From Polyangiaceae bacterium (GTDB taxonomy: Bacteria > Myxococcota_A > Polyangia > Polyangiales > Polyangiaceae): a stretch of 64,000 nt of DNA. The notes under the pieces are model-generated. The model was given only the letters and a program-made list of their open reading frames with translations, made no database searches and was not told the origin of the DNA. How positions within the stretch are numbered: the first letter of the stretch is position 1; each line of letters begins with the position of its first letter. The DNA lies in the NCBI GenBank assembly GCA_029941785.1, contig JAPYTK010000001.1, forward strand, positions 1 to 64,000, given 5' to 3'. This document shows positions 7,128-15,131 of this stretch, piece after piece. The position numbers and the translations under genes are program-made.

Positions 7128-8879
7128 ATGACCGCAAAAGCAAAACCACGCACAAGCATGACCTTGGCCCTCGCCTTCGTCGCAACTTTTGGTTTCACGA
7201 CGAGCGCCTTCGCGCAAGCCAAGCCCGAGGAGGCCCCCGCCGAGCCAGCGCCCGCAGAAGCTGAGGCGAAAACGGAAGCGGCTCCACCGGCCCCGACCGA
7301 AGCGGCTCCAGAGCCCCCGTCCGAAGCGGCTCCAGAGACCGCGGCGAGCACGAGCGCCGAGGATGACGAGCCACCTGCACCCGTTCTCAAGATCGAAACG
7401 AACTGCACCGATCGCATCGACAACGACAACGACTCGGTGGTCGATTGCGCAGACGCGGACTGCATCGACAAACCCGTGTGTCAACCCAAGGGTGAGCAGG
7501 AGGCGACCGATCTTCTCTGCAGCGATTGGATCGACAACGACGGCGACGGGCAGATGGATTGCGACGACATGGACTGCCAAGCCGCCGGGATCACGGCCTG
7601 CAAGGGCTCATGGCGCGGCAGCGAATCGGGCCTCAAAGGACAGACATCGCGCAAGATTCAAATCGATGCTCCCAGCCTCGACGAAGGCGTTTCCGTCGAA
7701 GAACTGATCGGCAAACTCGGAGATCAAGACGGCGAGCGAAACGACTACCTGTGCTCCGACGGCATCGACAACGATGGCGATGGCCGCACCGACTGCGCCG
7801 ACTTTGGTTGCCGTTTCGATCGCAGCGTCTCGGTATGCAACCCCCAGCCCGGATTTCGCTTCGGCATCGCGGGTCGCGTGCAGCAAAGCTACCGCATCCA
7901 GGACACCCGCAAGAGCGAACTCAATCTGAATGATTGGGACACCCGATTCAGCTTGCTCCAGCTTCGCTTTCTGGGACCGATCTCGAACATCGAGAACAGC
8001 TTCTTCCTGGTGAACATGCGCGTCGAGAAGACGCCCCGCGTCACCTTCGCCATGGCGCAACTTCCCATCGGTGGTGGCGGACACTACTTCAACCTCAACT
8101 CGGGCGGCGGCGGCATCTCGGGCGCGCTCATCGTGTCGACGACCAAAAGCTTGATGCTCGAGCCGGCCTACTTCGTCTACTCGGCCTTCGAGCAGGGTAA
8201 CGGGGCGGCAGTCGAGGGCGGAGGTCCGATCGACAAAAAGGGGATCGCGCATTTTCGCGTCTTCGCGGCCGGCGGCTCGGGTCGCTTCGCGGGCAACGTA
8301 GGTGGCCGTTTCTTCAGCGATGACAAGACCAACTACACCTGGGGCGCCGGCGGGCAGGTCAAGATCAACGCCATCGGCCACTACAACCGCTTCGACAGCG
8401 AGATGATGTACACGCCATCGGCTCAGCTGCTCGCCTTCGTGGTGGGCGGCAAGTACGACGAGCGAGCCCAAGAGCGCTACCCGTCGTGGAATGCGCAGGC
8501 GGTGTGGAAGTGGGGCCACTTTTACGTCAACGCCGAGAGCTACTTCAAGCGAGAACTCGCCTTTGGCTCCTGGCAGGTGTCGTACCTGGCCCGCGCCGGC
8601 TTTCTTCTCTGGCCGCGTCACCTCGCGATGGGCGTCGACTTCGGTGAGTTCCTATCGAGCGACTACGACAACCCGCCGCCCGCTGAAGAGGTGGGCGACG
8701 AGATTGAACGGATCCGCGACGAGCGACAAGCCCGCGCCGTGCTTCACTGGTTCGCCTACGGGCAGACCGGCCGCGTCTCGCTGCTGTACACCTACCGCGA
8801 CGTGAAGAAGAACGAGCAGTTTGACAAGGACGGCTACAAGCTGCAGGAACTGTCCCTGGCGGCCACCTACGTCTTTTAG
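7128..8879 (+). CDS. Outer-membrane beta-barrel (porin-like) with three N-terminal acidic Cys repeats
   Basis: A signal peptide ends at TSAFAQA. It is followed by an Ala/Pro/Glu-rich linker, then three CSDGIDNDGDG-type units (residues about 92-228). From about residue 240 to the end the sequence alternates polar and hydrophobic residues in the way of transmembrane beta-strands (FRFGIAGRVQQSYRI, RFSLLQLRFLGPI, GRVSLLYTYRDVK) and ends in ATYVF, the terminal aromatic of outer-membrane barrels. The barrel recalls phosphate-selective or short-chain porins in size. The repeats would face the periplasm or extend from the N-terminus. It follows the nine-repeat lipoprotein by 39 bp. The transported substrate is unknown. 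Confidence 0.75.
   Translation: MTAKAKPRTSMTLALAFVATFGFTTSAFAQAKPEEAPAEPAPAEAEAKTEAAPPAPTEAAPEPPSEAAPETAASTSAEDDEPPAPVLKIETNCTDRIDNDNDSVVDCADADCIDKPVCQPKGEQEATDLLCSDWIDNDGDGQMDCDDMDCQAAGITACKGSWRGSESGLKGQTSRKIQIDAPSLDEGVSVEELIGKLGDQDGERNDYLCSDGIDNDGDGRTDCADFGCRFDRSVSVCNPQPGFRFGIAGRVQQSYRIQDTRKSELNLNDWDTRFSLLQLRFLGPISNIENSFFLVNMRVEKTPRVTFAMAQLPIGGGGHYFNLNSGGGGISGALIVSTTKSLMLEPAYFVYSAFEQGNGAAVEGGGPIDKKGIAHFRVFAAGGSGRFAGNVGGRFFSDDKTNYTWGAGGQVKINAIGHYNRFDSEMMYTPSAQLLAFVVGGKYDERAQERYPSWNAQAVWKWGHFYVNAESYFKRELAFGSWQVSYLARAGFLLWPRHLAMGVDFGEFLSSDYDNPPPAEEVGDEIERIRDERQARAVLHWFAYGQTGRVSLLYTYRDVKKNEQFDKDGYKLQELSLAATYVF
7403..7811 (+). repeat. Three CSDGxDNDxDG-type repeats in the barrel protein
   Basis: Units CTDRIDNDNDSVVDCADADC, LLCSDWIDNDGDGQMDC and LCSDGIDNDGDGRTDC have the same Cys-bracketed Asp/Asn loop as the preceding lipoprotein. 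They are spaced irregularly; the last is adjacent to the barrel. Confidence 0.8.
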
Positions 8880-8972
8880 GCTCAGGTGCTTTGGGCTGGT
8901 GTCCCGAAAGCGACCACTCCGCATGCTCAGGCTCACCGCCCGCCGACCGGGCTGTGTTAGATCACCGAAGCC

Positions 8973-11756
8973 ATGAGCACGCCTTCCAAGCTGCCGGCCG
9001 CCGGCTCCGACGACGTTTTGTACATCGTCGATCTCTCGGGCTACATCTTTCGCGCCTACCACGCGATCCCCGAGCTCTCGAGTCCGAGCGGCGAGCCCAC
9101 CAATGCGACCTACGGCACGCTCAACATGCTGATCCGCATGATCGCCGATCGACGCCCGAGCCACATGGCGATCACGATGGACAGCAGAGGGCGAGGCCTG
9201 CGGGGCAAGATCGATCCGAAATACAAGGCCAACCGCCCCCCAGCCCCGCCCGACCTACCGCCACAAATGGTCCGCTGCCGCGAGCTCGTGGAGGCCTACG
9301 GGATGCCCGTGTTCAGCACGCCGGAGTACGAAGCGGACGATCAGATCGCGACCCTGACCAAGCGGGCGCGTGAGGCAGGGCTCAAGGTGGTCATCGCCTC
9401 GAGCGACAAAGATCTGTTGCAACTCATCGAGCAAGAGGGCGTCTGGATGTGGGACGCGATGCGCGACCGGGTGTTCGGCCCGGCCGAGGTCGAGTCCAAA
9501 TACGGCGTCGGACCCGACAAGATGGGCGATCTGCTCGCGCTCGTCGGTGACAATTCCGACAACATCGCTGGCGTCCCCGGGGTGGGCCCCAAGACAGCAG
9601 CAAAGCTGCTTGCCCAATACGGAGACATCGACGGGATCTACGCCCATCTCGATGAGATCAAGCGACCCAAGCTCAACCAGTCACTGAGCGACAACCACGA
9701 TGCCGCCAAGCTCGCCCAACGCTTGGTCGAGCTGCAAGATGTGCCCGATCTGAGCTTTGACGAGGTCGCGCTACGCTTTGGTGGCGCCGATACGACGAAA
9801 CTACGCGCACTGTTCGAAGAGCTGGGCTTCAACCGTTTGCTCGATCGCCTTGAGGCGCCAGCACCCGACCAACCGTCCTGTGTGCCGCACGCAGCGACCG
9901 CGATCGACGCCACACCACCCGACGCGGCGGAGGCCACAGCCGACAGCGAAAAGGACACAACGGTCCAGACCGCGAGCGTCATCCTGACGGCGGCCGAGCT
10001 GGCAGACTGGGCGCAGCAGATACGGGACGCAGGCTGCGTGGCGATCATCGCATTCGGCACCGATGTCGAACCCATGCGCAGCCCGCTGACAGGGATCGCT
10101 CTCGCAACCCCAAGCGCTTCGGCCTATCTCCCCCTCGAGCATCGTTTGCTCGGCTCTCCGACGCAGCTACCCCTCGACCAGGTGCGCGAGCTGCTGGGCC
10201 CCGTATTGGCCGACACCAGCATCGCCAAGCTCGGACACGACTTGAAGTACACCCAAGTGCTGCTCGGCAAGCACGGCCTCGACCTCAGGGGCGGCACGCT
10301 CGACACCATGCTCGCGAGCTACCTGATCGATCCGGAATCCAGCCATAAGCTGCTGGTGCTCGCCGAACGTGAGGCCGGCATCCGCCTAGCGACTTTCGAG
10401 AGCATCGCGCCGCGGGCCAAGCGGGGATCCAAGCCCACCGCACAAGACGTCGAGGTCGAGGTTCTTGCGCCGTACGCGACGAGCCAAGTGGAGGCCATCT
10501 TCGCGCTGCGGTCGCGGTTCGAAGCCCATTTGGACGGCAATGATCTCGGCAAACTGAATCGCTCGCTCGAGCTTCCCTTGTCCGAGATCCTCTCGCGCAT
10601 GGAGCGATACGGCGTGCGTATCGAAGCGGTCCCACTGAAGCAGCTCGGCTTGCAAATGGCTGACGAACTCGCCCGCCTCGAAACCGCCGCCTTCGAGGCC
10701 GCCGGCAAACCGTTCAACCTCGGATCCCCAAAACAACTCGAGGCCATCCTGTACGACGAGCTACAGCTCAAATCGACGAAGAAGACGAAAACCGGACGCT
10801 CGACGGACGCCGAGTCCCTCGAGGCGATCAAGGATGACCACCCTCTCCCGAAACTCGTGCTCGATCACCGCGCGGTCGCCAAGTTGAAGAGCACCTACGT
10901 CGACGCGCTCCCCAGGCTCATCCACAGCGACACCGGTCGCGTGCACACTCGCTGGGAGCAAGCCGTCGCCGCGACCGGGCGCTTGTCCTCCAAGGATCCC
11001 AATCTGCAGAACATTCCGATCCGAAGCGAGCACGGGAAGAAGATCCGCGAAGCCTTCACGGCTCCGGAGGGTATGCTCATTCTGAGCGCGGACTACTCGC
11101 AAATCGAGCTGCGGGTGTTAGCCCACCTCTCTCAAGATCCCAAGCTCGTCGAAGCCTTCAACGCCGGTCAAGACGTCCATGTACGCACCGCGATGGAGAT
11201 CTTCGGTGTGGCCGAAGAAGAGGTTACGGCGGAGATGCGCTCACAGAGCAAGACGGTCAACTTCGGCGTGATCTACGGCATGGGATCAGTGGCCCTCGCC
11301 AAGCGGCTCGGAATTACACGCAAGGAGGCCAAGTCCTTCATCGACGCCTACTTCGAGCGCTACGAGGGCGTGCGCCACTACATGGCTGACACGCTCGAGC
11401 GAGCCAAAGCGGACGGCGTGGTGCACACCATGCTGGGTCGACAACGCGTCTTGCGGGACATCGGCAGCAAGCACCACGGTAAGCGCGCCTACGCCGAGCG
11501 CATCGCCCAGAACACGCCGATCCAAGGCAGCGCCGCGGACCTGCTCAAGCTCGCCATGCTCGCCTTCACCGAGCCTGTCGTCGAAGGAGCGCGCATGGTG
11601 TTGACGGTGCACGACGAGTTGGTCTTCGAGGTGCCTGCCGAGCACATTGACGGGGCGACGGCCGAAACGAAAATGCGCATGGAGTCCATTTTTGACATGA
11701 GCGTTCCCCTTGTCGTGGATATCGGGTCCGGCGAGAGCTGGGCCGAAGCGCATTGA
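8973..11756 (+). CDS. polA: DNA polymerase I, with apparently inactive 3'-5' exonuclease domain
   Basis: This is a full-length Pol I (927 residues) for gap filling and Okazaki-primer removal. The 5'-3' exonuclease domain is at the N-terminus (YIVDLSGYIFRAYHA, EYEADDQIATL, VGDNSDNIAGVPGVGPKTA). The polymerase domain is intact: DYSQIELRVLAHLS (about 707), TVNFGVIYGMG (about 762) and VHDELVFEVP (about 879). In the middle domain the proofreading motifs are lost. The DTET-type motif reads AFGTDVEP near residue 350, the NLKYD motif reads DLKYTQ near 420, and the Y...D motif reads YATSQ near 500. It probably cannot proofread, as in Taq-type Pol I. The start is ATG 8973. Confidence 0.95.
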   Translation: MSTPSKLPAAGSDDVLYIVDLSGYIFRAYHAIPELSSPSGEPTNATYGTLNMLIRMIADRRPSHMAITMDSRGRGLRGKIDPKYKANRPPAPPDLPPQMVRCRELVEAYGMPVFSTPEYEADDQIATLTKRAREAGLKVVIASSDKDLLQLIEQEGVWMWDAMRDRVFGPAEVESKYGVGPDKMGDLLALVGDNSDNIAGVPGVGPKTAAKLLAQYGDIDGIYAHLDEIKRPKLNQSLSDNHDAAKLAQRLVELQDVPDLSFDEVALRFGGADTTKLRALFEELGFNRLLDRLEAPAPDQPSCVPHAATAIDATPPDAAEATADSEKDTTVQTASVILTAAELADWAQQIRDAGCVAIIAFGTDVEPMRSPLTGIALATPSASAYLPLEHRLLGSPTQLPLDQVRELLGPVLADTSIAKLGHDLKYTQVLLGKHGLDLRGGTLDTMLASYLIDPESSHKLLVLAEREAGIRLATFESIAPRAKRGSKPTAQDVEVEVLAPYATSQVEAIFALRSRFEAHLDGNDLGKLNRSLELPLSEILSRMERYGVRIEAVPLKQLGLQMADELARLETAAFEAAGKPFNLGSPKQLEAILYDELQLKSTKKTKTGRSTDAESLEAIKDDHPLPKLVLDHRAVAKLKSTYVDALPRLIHSDTGRVHTRWEQAVAATGRLSSKDPNLQNIPIRSEHGKKIREAFTAPEGMLILSADYSQIELRVLAHLSQDPKLVEAFNAGQDVHVRTAMEIFGVAEEEVTAEMRSQSKTVNFGVIYGMGSVALAKRLGITRKEAKSFIDAYFERYEGVRHYMADTLERAKADGVVHTMLGRQRVLRDIGSKHHGKRAYAERIAQNTPIQGSAADLLKLAMLAFTEPVVEGARMVLTVHDELVFEVPAEHIDGATAETKMRMESIFDMSVPLVVDIGSGESWAEAH

Positions 11757-11780
11757 GCCCGCAACTCAGAACGCACCTCA

Positions 11781-11824
11781 CAAAACGAAAGTCGCGGTCT
11801 CGCCCTAGGAGGGGACACCGCGAC
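11781..11824 (-). terminator. Intrinsic terminator of the S20 operon
   Basis: An 8-bp perfect inverted repeat (GTCGCGGT / ACCGCGAC) encloses a second CCC..GGG stem. On the minus strand the hairpin is followed directly by TTTCGTTTTG. It lies 53 bp beyond the rpsT stop, in the convergent gap with polA. The T-rich tail is only on the minus strand, so it should mainly stop the rpsT transcript. Confidence 0.7.
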
Positions 11825-11876
11825 AACTACCTGCTTCGAGAGGCCCGCAGCTTGGGCGCCTCATCGAGGCTGAGCC

Positions 11877-12149
11877 TCACTCGGCCGATTGCTTCGAGGC
11901 GTGCAGATGACTCTCGAGGCGAGACTTCAAACGAGCGGCCCGTTTGGTCGGCAGCACGTTCTTCGAGGCAGCTTGGTCGAGCATGACGCAAGCGGTCTTC
12001 ACGGCGCTGTCGGCCGTCTCAGACTTCTCGGCGACTGCGGCGCGTGCCGCCTTGAGGATGCCGCGCATTCGGCTCTTCACAGCGCGATGGCGGGCCGTGA
12101 TGTTGATGCGCTGTCGGTTGCGCTTTTGTGCACTCTTGTGATTCGCCAT
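11877..12149 (-). CDS. rpsT: 30S ribosomal protein S20
   Basis: The product has 90 residues starting MANHKSAQKRNRQ, the characteristic S20 N-terminus (A..KSA.KR.RQ), followed by a basic helical protein with TARHRAVKSRMRG and a KRAARLKSRLESHL end. S20 binds 16S rRNA and is needed for small-subunit assembly. The start ATG 12149 lies 9 bp after the stop of the small basic protein, so the two share a transcript from the promoter at 12359-12386. The terminator 11781-11824 closes the unit. Confidence 0.95.
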   Translation of the reverse strand: MANHKSAQKRNRQRINITARHRAVKSRMRGILKAARAAVAEKSETADSAVKTACVMLDQAASKNVLPTKRAARLKSRLESHLHASKQSAE

Positions 12150-12158
12150 AACGAAGAT

Positions 12159-12347
12159 CTAGCTTTCTGTGGCCGACGAGGCGGTCGACGTGGTGGACCG
12201 GGCATCGGCAGCCGCAGGATCGTAACCATCCGGATGTACAGGGAAAGTCGGCGTGCCATTCAAACGAGCGGCGCGCTTGCGGGCCTGTCCTGCGCGTTTT
12301 CGGTGGCGACGTCGGATGGTCTTGGTCTGTTTTGTGTTCGAAGACAT
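12159..12347 (-). CDS. Small basic protein co-transcribed with S20
   Basis: The product is 62 residues from ATG 12347 (MSSNTKQTKTIRRRHRKRAG), a better start than the track start, which lies upstream of the inferred promoter -10. The first 35 residues are strongly basic (RRRHRKRAGQARKRAARLNG), followed by PTFPVHPDGYDP and a Ser/Thr/Ala tail. The composition is that of a ribosome- or RNA-associated protein. I do not recognise the family. It precedes rpsT by 9 bp and shares its promoter. The predicted transcript begins only a few bases before the ATG, so translation may be leaderless. Confidence 0.65.
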   Translation of the reverse strand: MSSNTKQTKTIRRRHRKRAGQARKRAARLNGTPTFPVHPDGYDPAAADARSTTSTASSATES

Positions 12348-12358
12348 CGGGGCGGCGG

Positions 12359-12386
12359 TATATAGCTGTACTGAGAACCATGTCAA
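12359..12386 (-). promoter_or_regulatory. Sigma70-type promoter of the small protein-rpsT operon
   Basis: On the minus strand a perfect -35 hexamer TTGACA (12386-12381) is followed by a 16-bp spacer and TATATA (12364-12359); an 18-bp reading gives TATACC. The -10 ends 11 bases before ATG 12347, so the 5' leader would be about 5 nt. Confidence 0.7.
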
Positions 12387-12449
12387 GGGTTTACGGCTCT
12401 CCTCGGTCGAGTGAGCGGTGAACGGCTTCGGCGGCCTTGGAGCGGCACA

Positions 12450-12465
12450 CCCCCCGCCCGGGGGG
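12450..12465. other. GC-only hairpin in the rpsT/ctp divergent gap
   Basis: CCCCCC and GGGGGG are separated by GCCC, making a 6-bp GC stem with a 4-base loop between the two divergent genes. No T-run follows on either strand, so it is not a normal terminator. It lies upstream of the protease gene and could affect its leader; function unknown. Confidence 0.4.
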
Positions 12466-12564
12466 CGCGAGGGGGCATTCGCTCGGGCTGGATGCTGCTT
12501 CCGGCAGAGCCGACTGCCAACACCGCCGGGGGAGTGACATCATCCTGCTGCTACACTGCGCACC

Positions 12565-13875
12565 ATGAATCAGCGCCGGCGCCTGCTCATCCTCCTGTGG
12601 ACCTTCCTCGCGTTCGGAGGGGGCGCTGTCAGCGCCCATGTGGGCCACGCGACGACCAAGGCCGCGAGCCCGTATTCTCCACTGTCGCAGCTCGCCGAAG
12701 TCTTGGTGTTCGTGGAGAACAAGTACGTCGATCCGGTCAAGAGGCAACAGCTCTTGCGCGGCGCGATCAAAGGCATGGTGAGTGAACTCGATCCGCACTC
12801 GAGTTACCTGACCCCTGAGGAATTTCGCGCCTTCAACGAGGATACCCAAGGCACCTTCGGGGGGATCGGGGTGGAGGTGGACTTCAAGCACGACTTCGTC
12901 GTCGTGATCACTCCGCTCGAGGGCACGCCCGCAGCTCGCGCCGGCATCAAAGCGGGCGACAAGATCATCGGCGTCGACGGCAAGGCGCTTCGGGGACTGT
13001 CCATCGACAAGATCGTTCGCCTGATGCGCGGCCCCGCCCGAACGACCGTCAAAGTCAGCATTCGACGCGAGGGCACCCCCGACACCATCCACCTCGACAT
13101 CGTCCGCGAACACATCCGGGTGCGGAGCGTCGAGGGCAAGCGGTTGGTCGACAACATCGCCTACCTACGCATCAAGCAATTCCAGCAAGGCACACATGAC
13201 GAACTACTGGATGTACTGGGCTCGCTTCGGGACGATTCCGCCAAGCCCCTGCGCGGAGTGGTTCTCGACATGCGGGGCAACCCAGGTGGCTTGGTCGACG
13301 AAGCCCAAGCGGTGGCCGACGAGTTTCTCTCCGAAGGTGGCATCTACTCGACCCGCCACCGAGGAAAGATCGACGAAGACGTGCGCGCGCATCGGGGTGG
13401 CGCGCTGAGCGCACTGCCAATCGTCACGTTGGTAAACGAATACTCAGCCAGCGCCGCCGAACTCGTAGCCGGCGCCCTGCAAGACAATGACCGCAGTCTC
13501 ATCATCGGCGCACGCACCTTTGGAAAAGGCTCCGTGCAGACCATCTACACCTTGAGCGGTGACTCCGGGCTCCGTCTCACGACCATGCGTTACTACACGC
13601 CTCGCGGACATGCGATTCAGGCGCGAGGTATCTATCCGGACATCGCCATTCGTTACACCGAAGACAGTGCGCCAGCAGCCGTCAGCGAGGGGAAACTCGA
13701 AGGGCACCTTCCCGCGGAGCGGGGACCGCCTGGGCCCAAGCCAACACGAGTCGTCGCTGGCGGCGCGCGACCCAAATATGCGCCCCTGAGAAAAGTCCCA
13801 AGCGATCCGCGACAGTCCACCGATGTCGCACTTGGGGAGGCGTTCAGAGAGGCCCTTAAACGCGCGCGTCCCTAG
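12565..13875 (+). CDS. C-terminal processing peptidase (S41 family) with PDZ domain
   Basis: An N-terminal signal/anchor (LLILLWTFLAFGGGAVSA) is followed by the CtpA arrangement. A helical cap has YVDPVKRQQLLRGAIKGMVSELDPHSSYL. A PDZ domain follows around residues 95-170 (FGGIGVEVDF, AGIKAGDKIIGVDG). The protease core has the nucleophile Ser in NEYSASAAELVAGAL (about 293) and the general-base Lys in ARTFGKGSVQ (about 320). These periplasmic serine proteases trim C-termini of envelope proteins. The product has 436 residues. The last four bases overlap the convergent glpB-like stop. A Pro-rich segment near the C-terminus is variable in this family. Confidence 0.9.
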   Translation: MNQRRRLLILLWTFLAFGGGAVSAHVGHATTKAASPYSPLSQLAEVLVFVENKYVDPVKRQQLLRGAIKGMVSELDPHSSYLTPEEFRAFNEDTQGTFGGIGVEVDFKHDFVVVITPLEGTPAARAGIKAGDKIIGVDGKALRGLSIDKIVRLMRGPARTTVKVSIRREGTPDTIHLDIVREHIRVRSVEGKRLVDNIAYLRIKQFQQGTHDELLDVLGSLRDDSAKPLRGVVLDMRGNPGGLVDEAQAVADEFLSEGGIYSTRHRGKIDEDVRAHRGGALSALPIVTLVNEYSASAAELVAGALQDNDRSLIIGARTFGKGSVQTIYTLSGDSGLRLTTMRYYTPRGHAIQARGIYPDIAIRYTEDSAPAAVSEGKLEGHLPAERGPPGPKPTRVVAGGARPKYAPLRKVPSDPRQSTDVALGEAFREALKRARP

Positions 13876-15131
13876 TCGATCTCAGTGAGGCACGCGGCCG
13901 CCGCTGCGCGGATCCCGCTCGCCACCGCCTCGAGCACCGTGCGAGGCGCATCACCGACGGCATCGCCCGCGGCATACAGTCCCGGCAGCACCCTTCCGGT
14001 CGGGTCGCAATCGACGCCTACCGCTTCGAGCAGGCCCGGATCGGCGTCGATCGGCCACGCGCAGTCGTCCATCCTCGGACCGTGAATCGAGCTGGTGACG
14101 TCGAGCCGCTTGCCGTGCGCTCGCAGATCGACCGGCGCATCGAGCGACAACTTGAAGGCTCTGCTTCCGCGGTCGGGCGCATCTCTGCCGGCGCGCGTCT
14201 CCGGCGCGCAATACACCACGCCTCCAGCGGCCACGCCTCCGATCGCCAACACGACGGCGTCGGCGATCTCGGGCGGCTGCCGGCCTTCGATCGACAGCGC
14301 ATAGCCATCTTCAACCGGCTCGACAGCCTCGACACAAGCCAACTGCAGCTCGATTCCGAGCTTCGCGAGCATCCGCTCCCGGGCGAATTCGAAACGCAAG
14401 CCTGCGGCGCCGCCTACGCCGCTGAGCACTTCCCCCACCACCAGGCCCAGATTCTTGGAGAGAACCGATGCAACCGGCGAACGCACACCCAGCCAAGGTC
14501 CGAGTAGAATCGCATCTGATGCTCCCGCCTCCGCCACGAGTTGCCCGAGACGCATCTCGAGCCACGCCAACCGCTGAGGCTCATCGTGCCGTAAGGCGAG
14601 GTCCGCGGGCGCAATGCGCTCTTCGCCCTGGAGCTTGAACAGCTTGGCGTCAACGACCTCGAGTTTTAAACCCCGGGACCTGACGTAGGTGTCTTCCCTC
14701 AAGGACCGAGCCAGCGACCCCGCATCCCATTCAGAACGGATGGCGCGGGGAAGGATGACGCGCCCCCCCGCAGGGATCTGGGTCCAATCGAGCAGGGCCG
14801 AATCGGCTCCCCGTGCGGTGCGCAAACGTCCCGCTTCGGTCGCGAGTCGCAGCAGGGGTTCTTCCGCCAGCGGCAAGCTCCAAAGGTCCAAGTCCGCTGC
14901 AAAGTCGGCAACGCCCGCGGGCAACTCCCCCGCCAAAGGGGTCTGCCCCCGCAAGGCGACCGCCCTGGCAATCTCCTCCCACGGCCGGTGATCGGCCGCA
15001 CCGCCCACGAGCGCGCTCACCCCACTTCCGCTGTCCACCAGACGAACCGTGGCGCCGTGGCGCGCCGCAGCCCAAGCCGCAGCCAACCCCGCGGCACCGG
15101 CACCGACGACGAAGACGATACGCTCAGTCAC
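13872..15131 (-). CDS. glpB: FAD-dependent dehydrogenase subunit, GlpB-like
   Basis: The N-terminus IVFVVGAGAAGLAAAWAAARHGATVRLVDSGSG is a Rossmann FAD-binding segment. The C-terminus GLYAAGDAVGDAPRTVLEAVASG is the second FAD contact. Length (419) and the following SALVGGAADHRP segment fit the B subunit of anaerobic glycerol-3-phosphate dehydrogenase. It starts with GTG 15131, overlapping the GlpA-like stop by 8 bp (GTGACTGA), so translation is probably coupled. No GlpC-type iron-sulfur subunit is seen next to it. A different flavoprotein partner role is possible; the assignment rests mainly on the neighbour. Confidence 0.65.
   Translation of the reverse strand: MTERIVFVVGAGAAGLAAAWAAARHGATVRLVDSGSGVSALVGGAADHRPWEEIARAVALRGQTPLAGELPAGVADFAADLDLWSLPLAEEPLLRLATEAGRLRTARGADSALLDWTQIPAGGRVILPRAIRSEWDAGSLARSLREDTYVRSRGLKLEVVDAKLFKLQGEERIAPADLALRHDEPQRLAWLEMRLGQLVAEAGASDAILLGPWLGVRSPVASVLSKNLGLVVGEVLSGVGGAAGLRFEFARERMLAKLGIELQLACVEAVEPVEDGYALSIEGRQPPEIADAVVLAIGGVAAGGVVYCAPETRAGRDAPDRGSRAFKLSLDAPVDLRAHGKRLDVTSSIHGPRMDDCAWPIDADPGLLEAVGVDCDPTGRVLPGLYAAGDAVGDAPRTVLEAVASGIRAAAAACLTEID

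Noticed and set aside
12391-13113. 240-residue minus-strand ORF opposite the C-terminal processing protease
   Set aside because: The plus-strand protease has complete motifs; the antisense frame has none.
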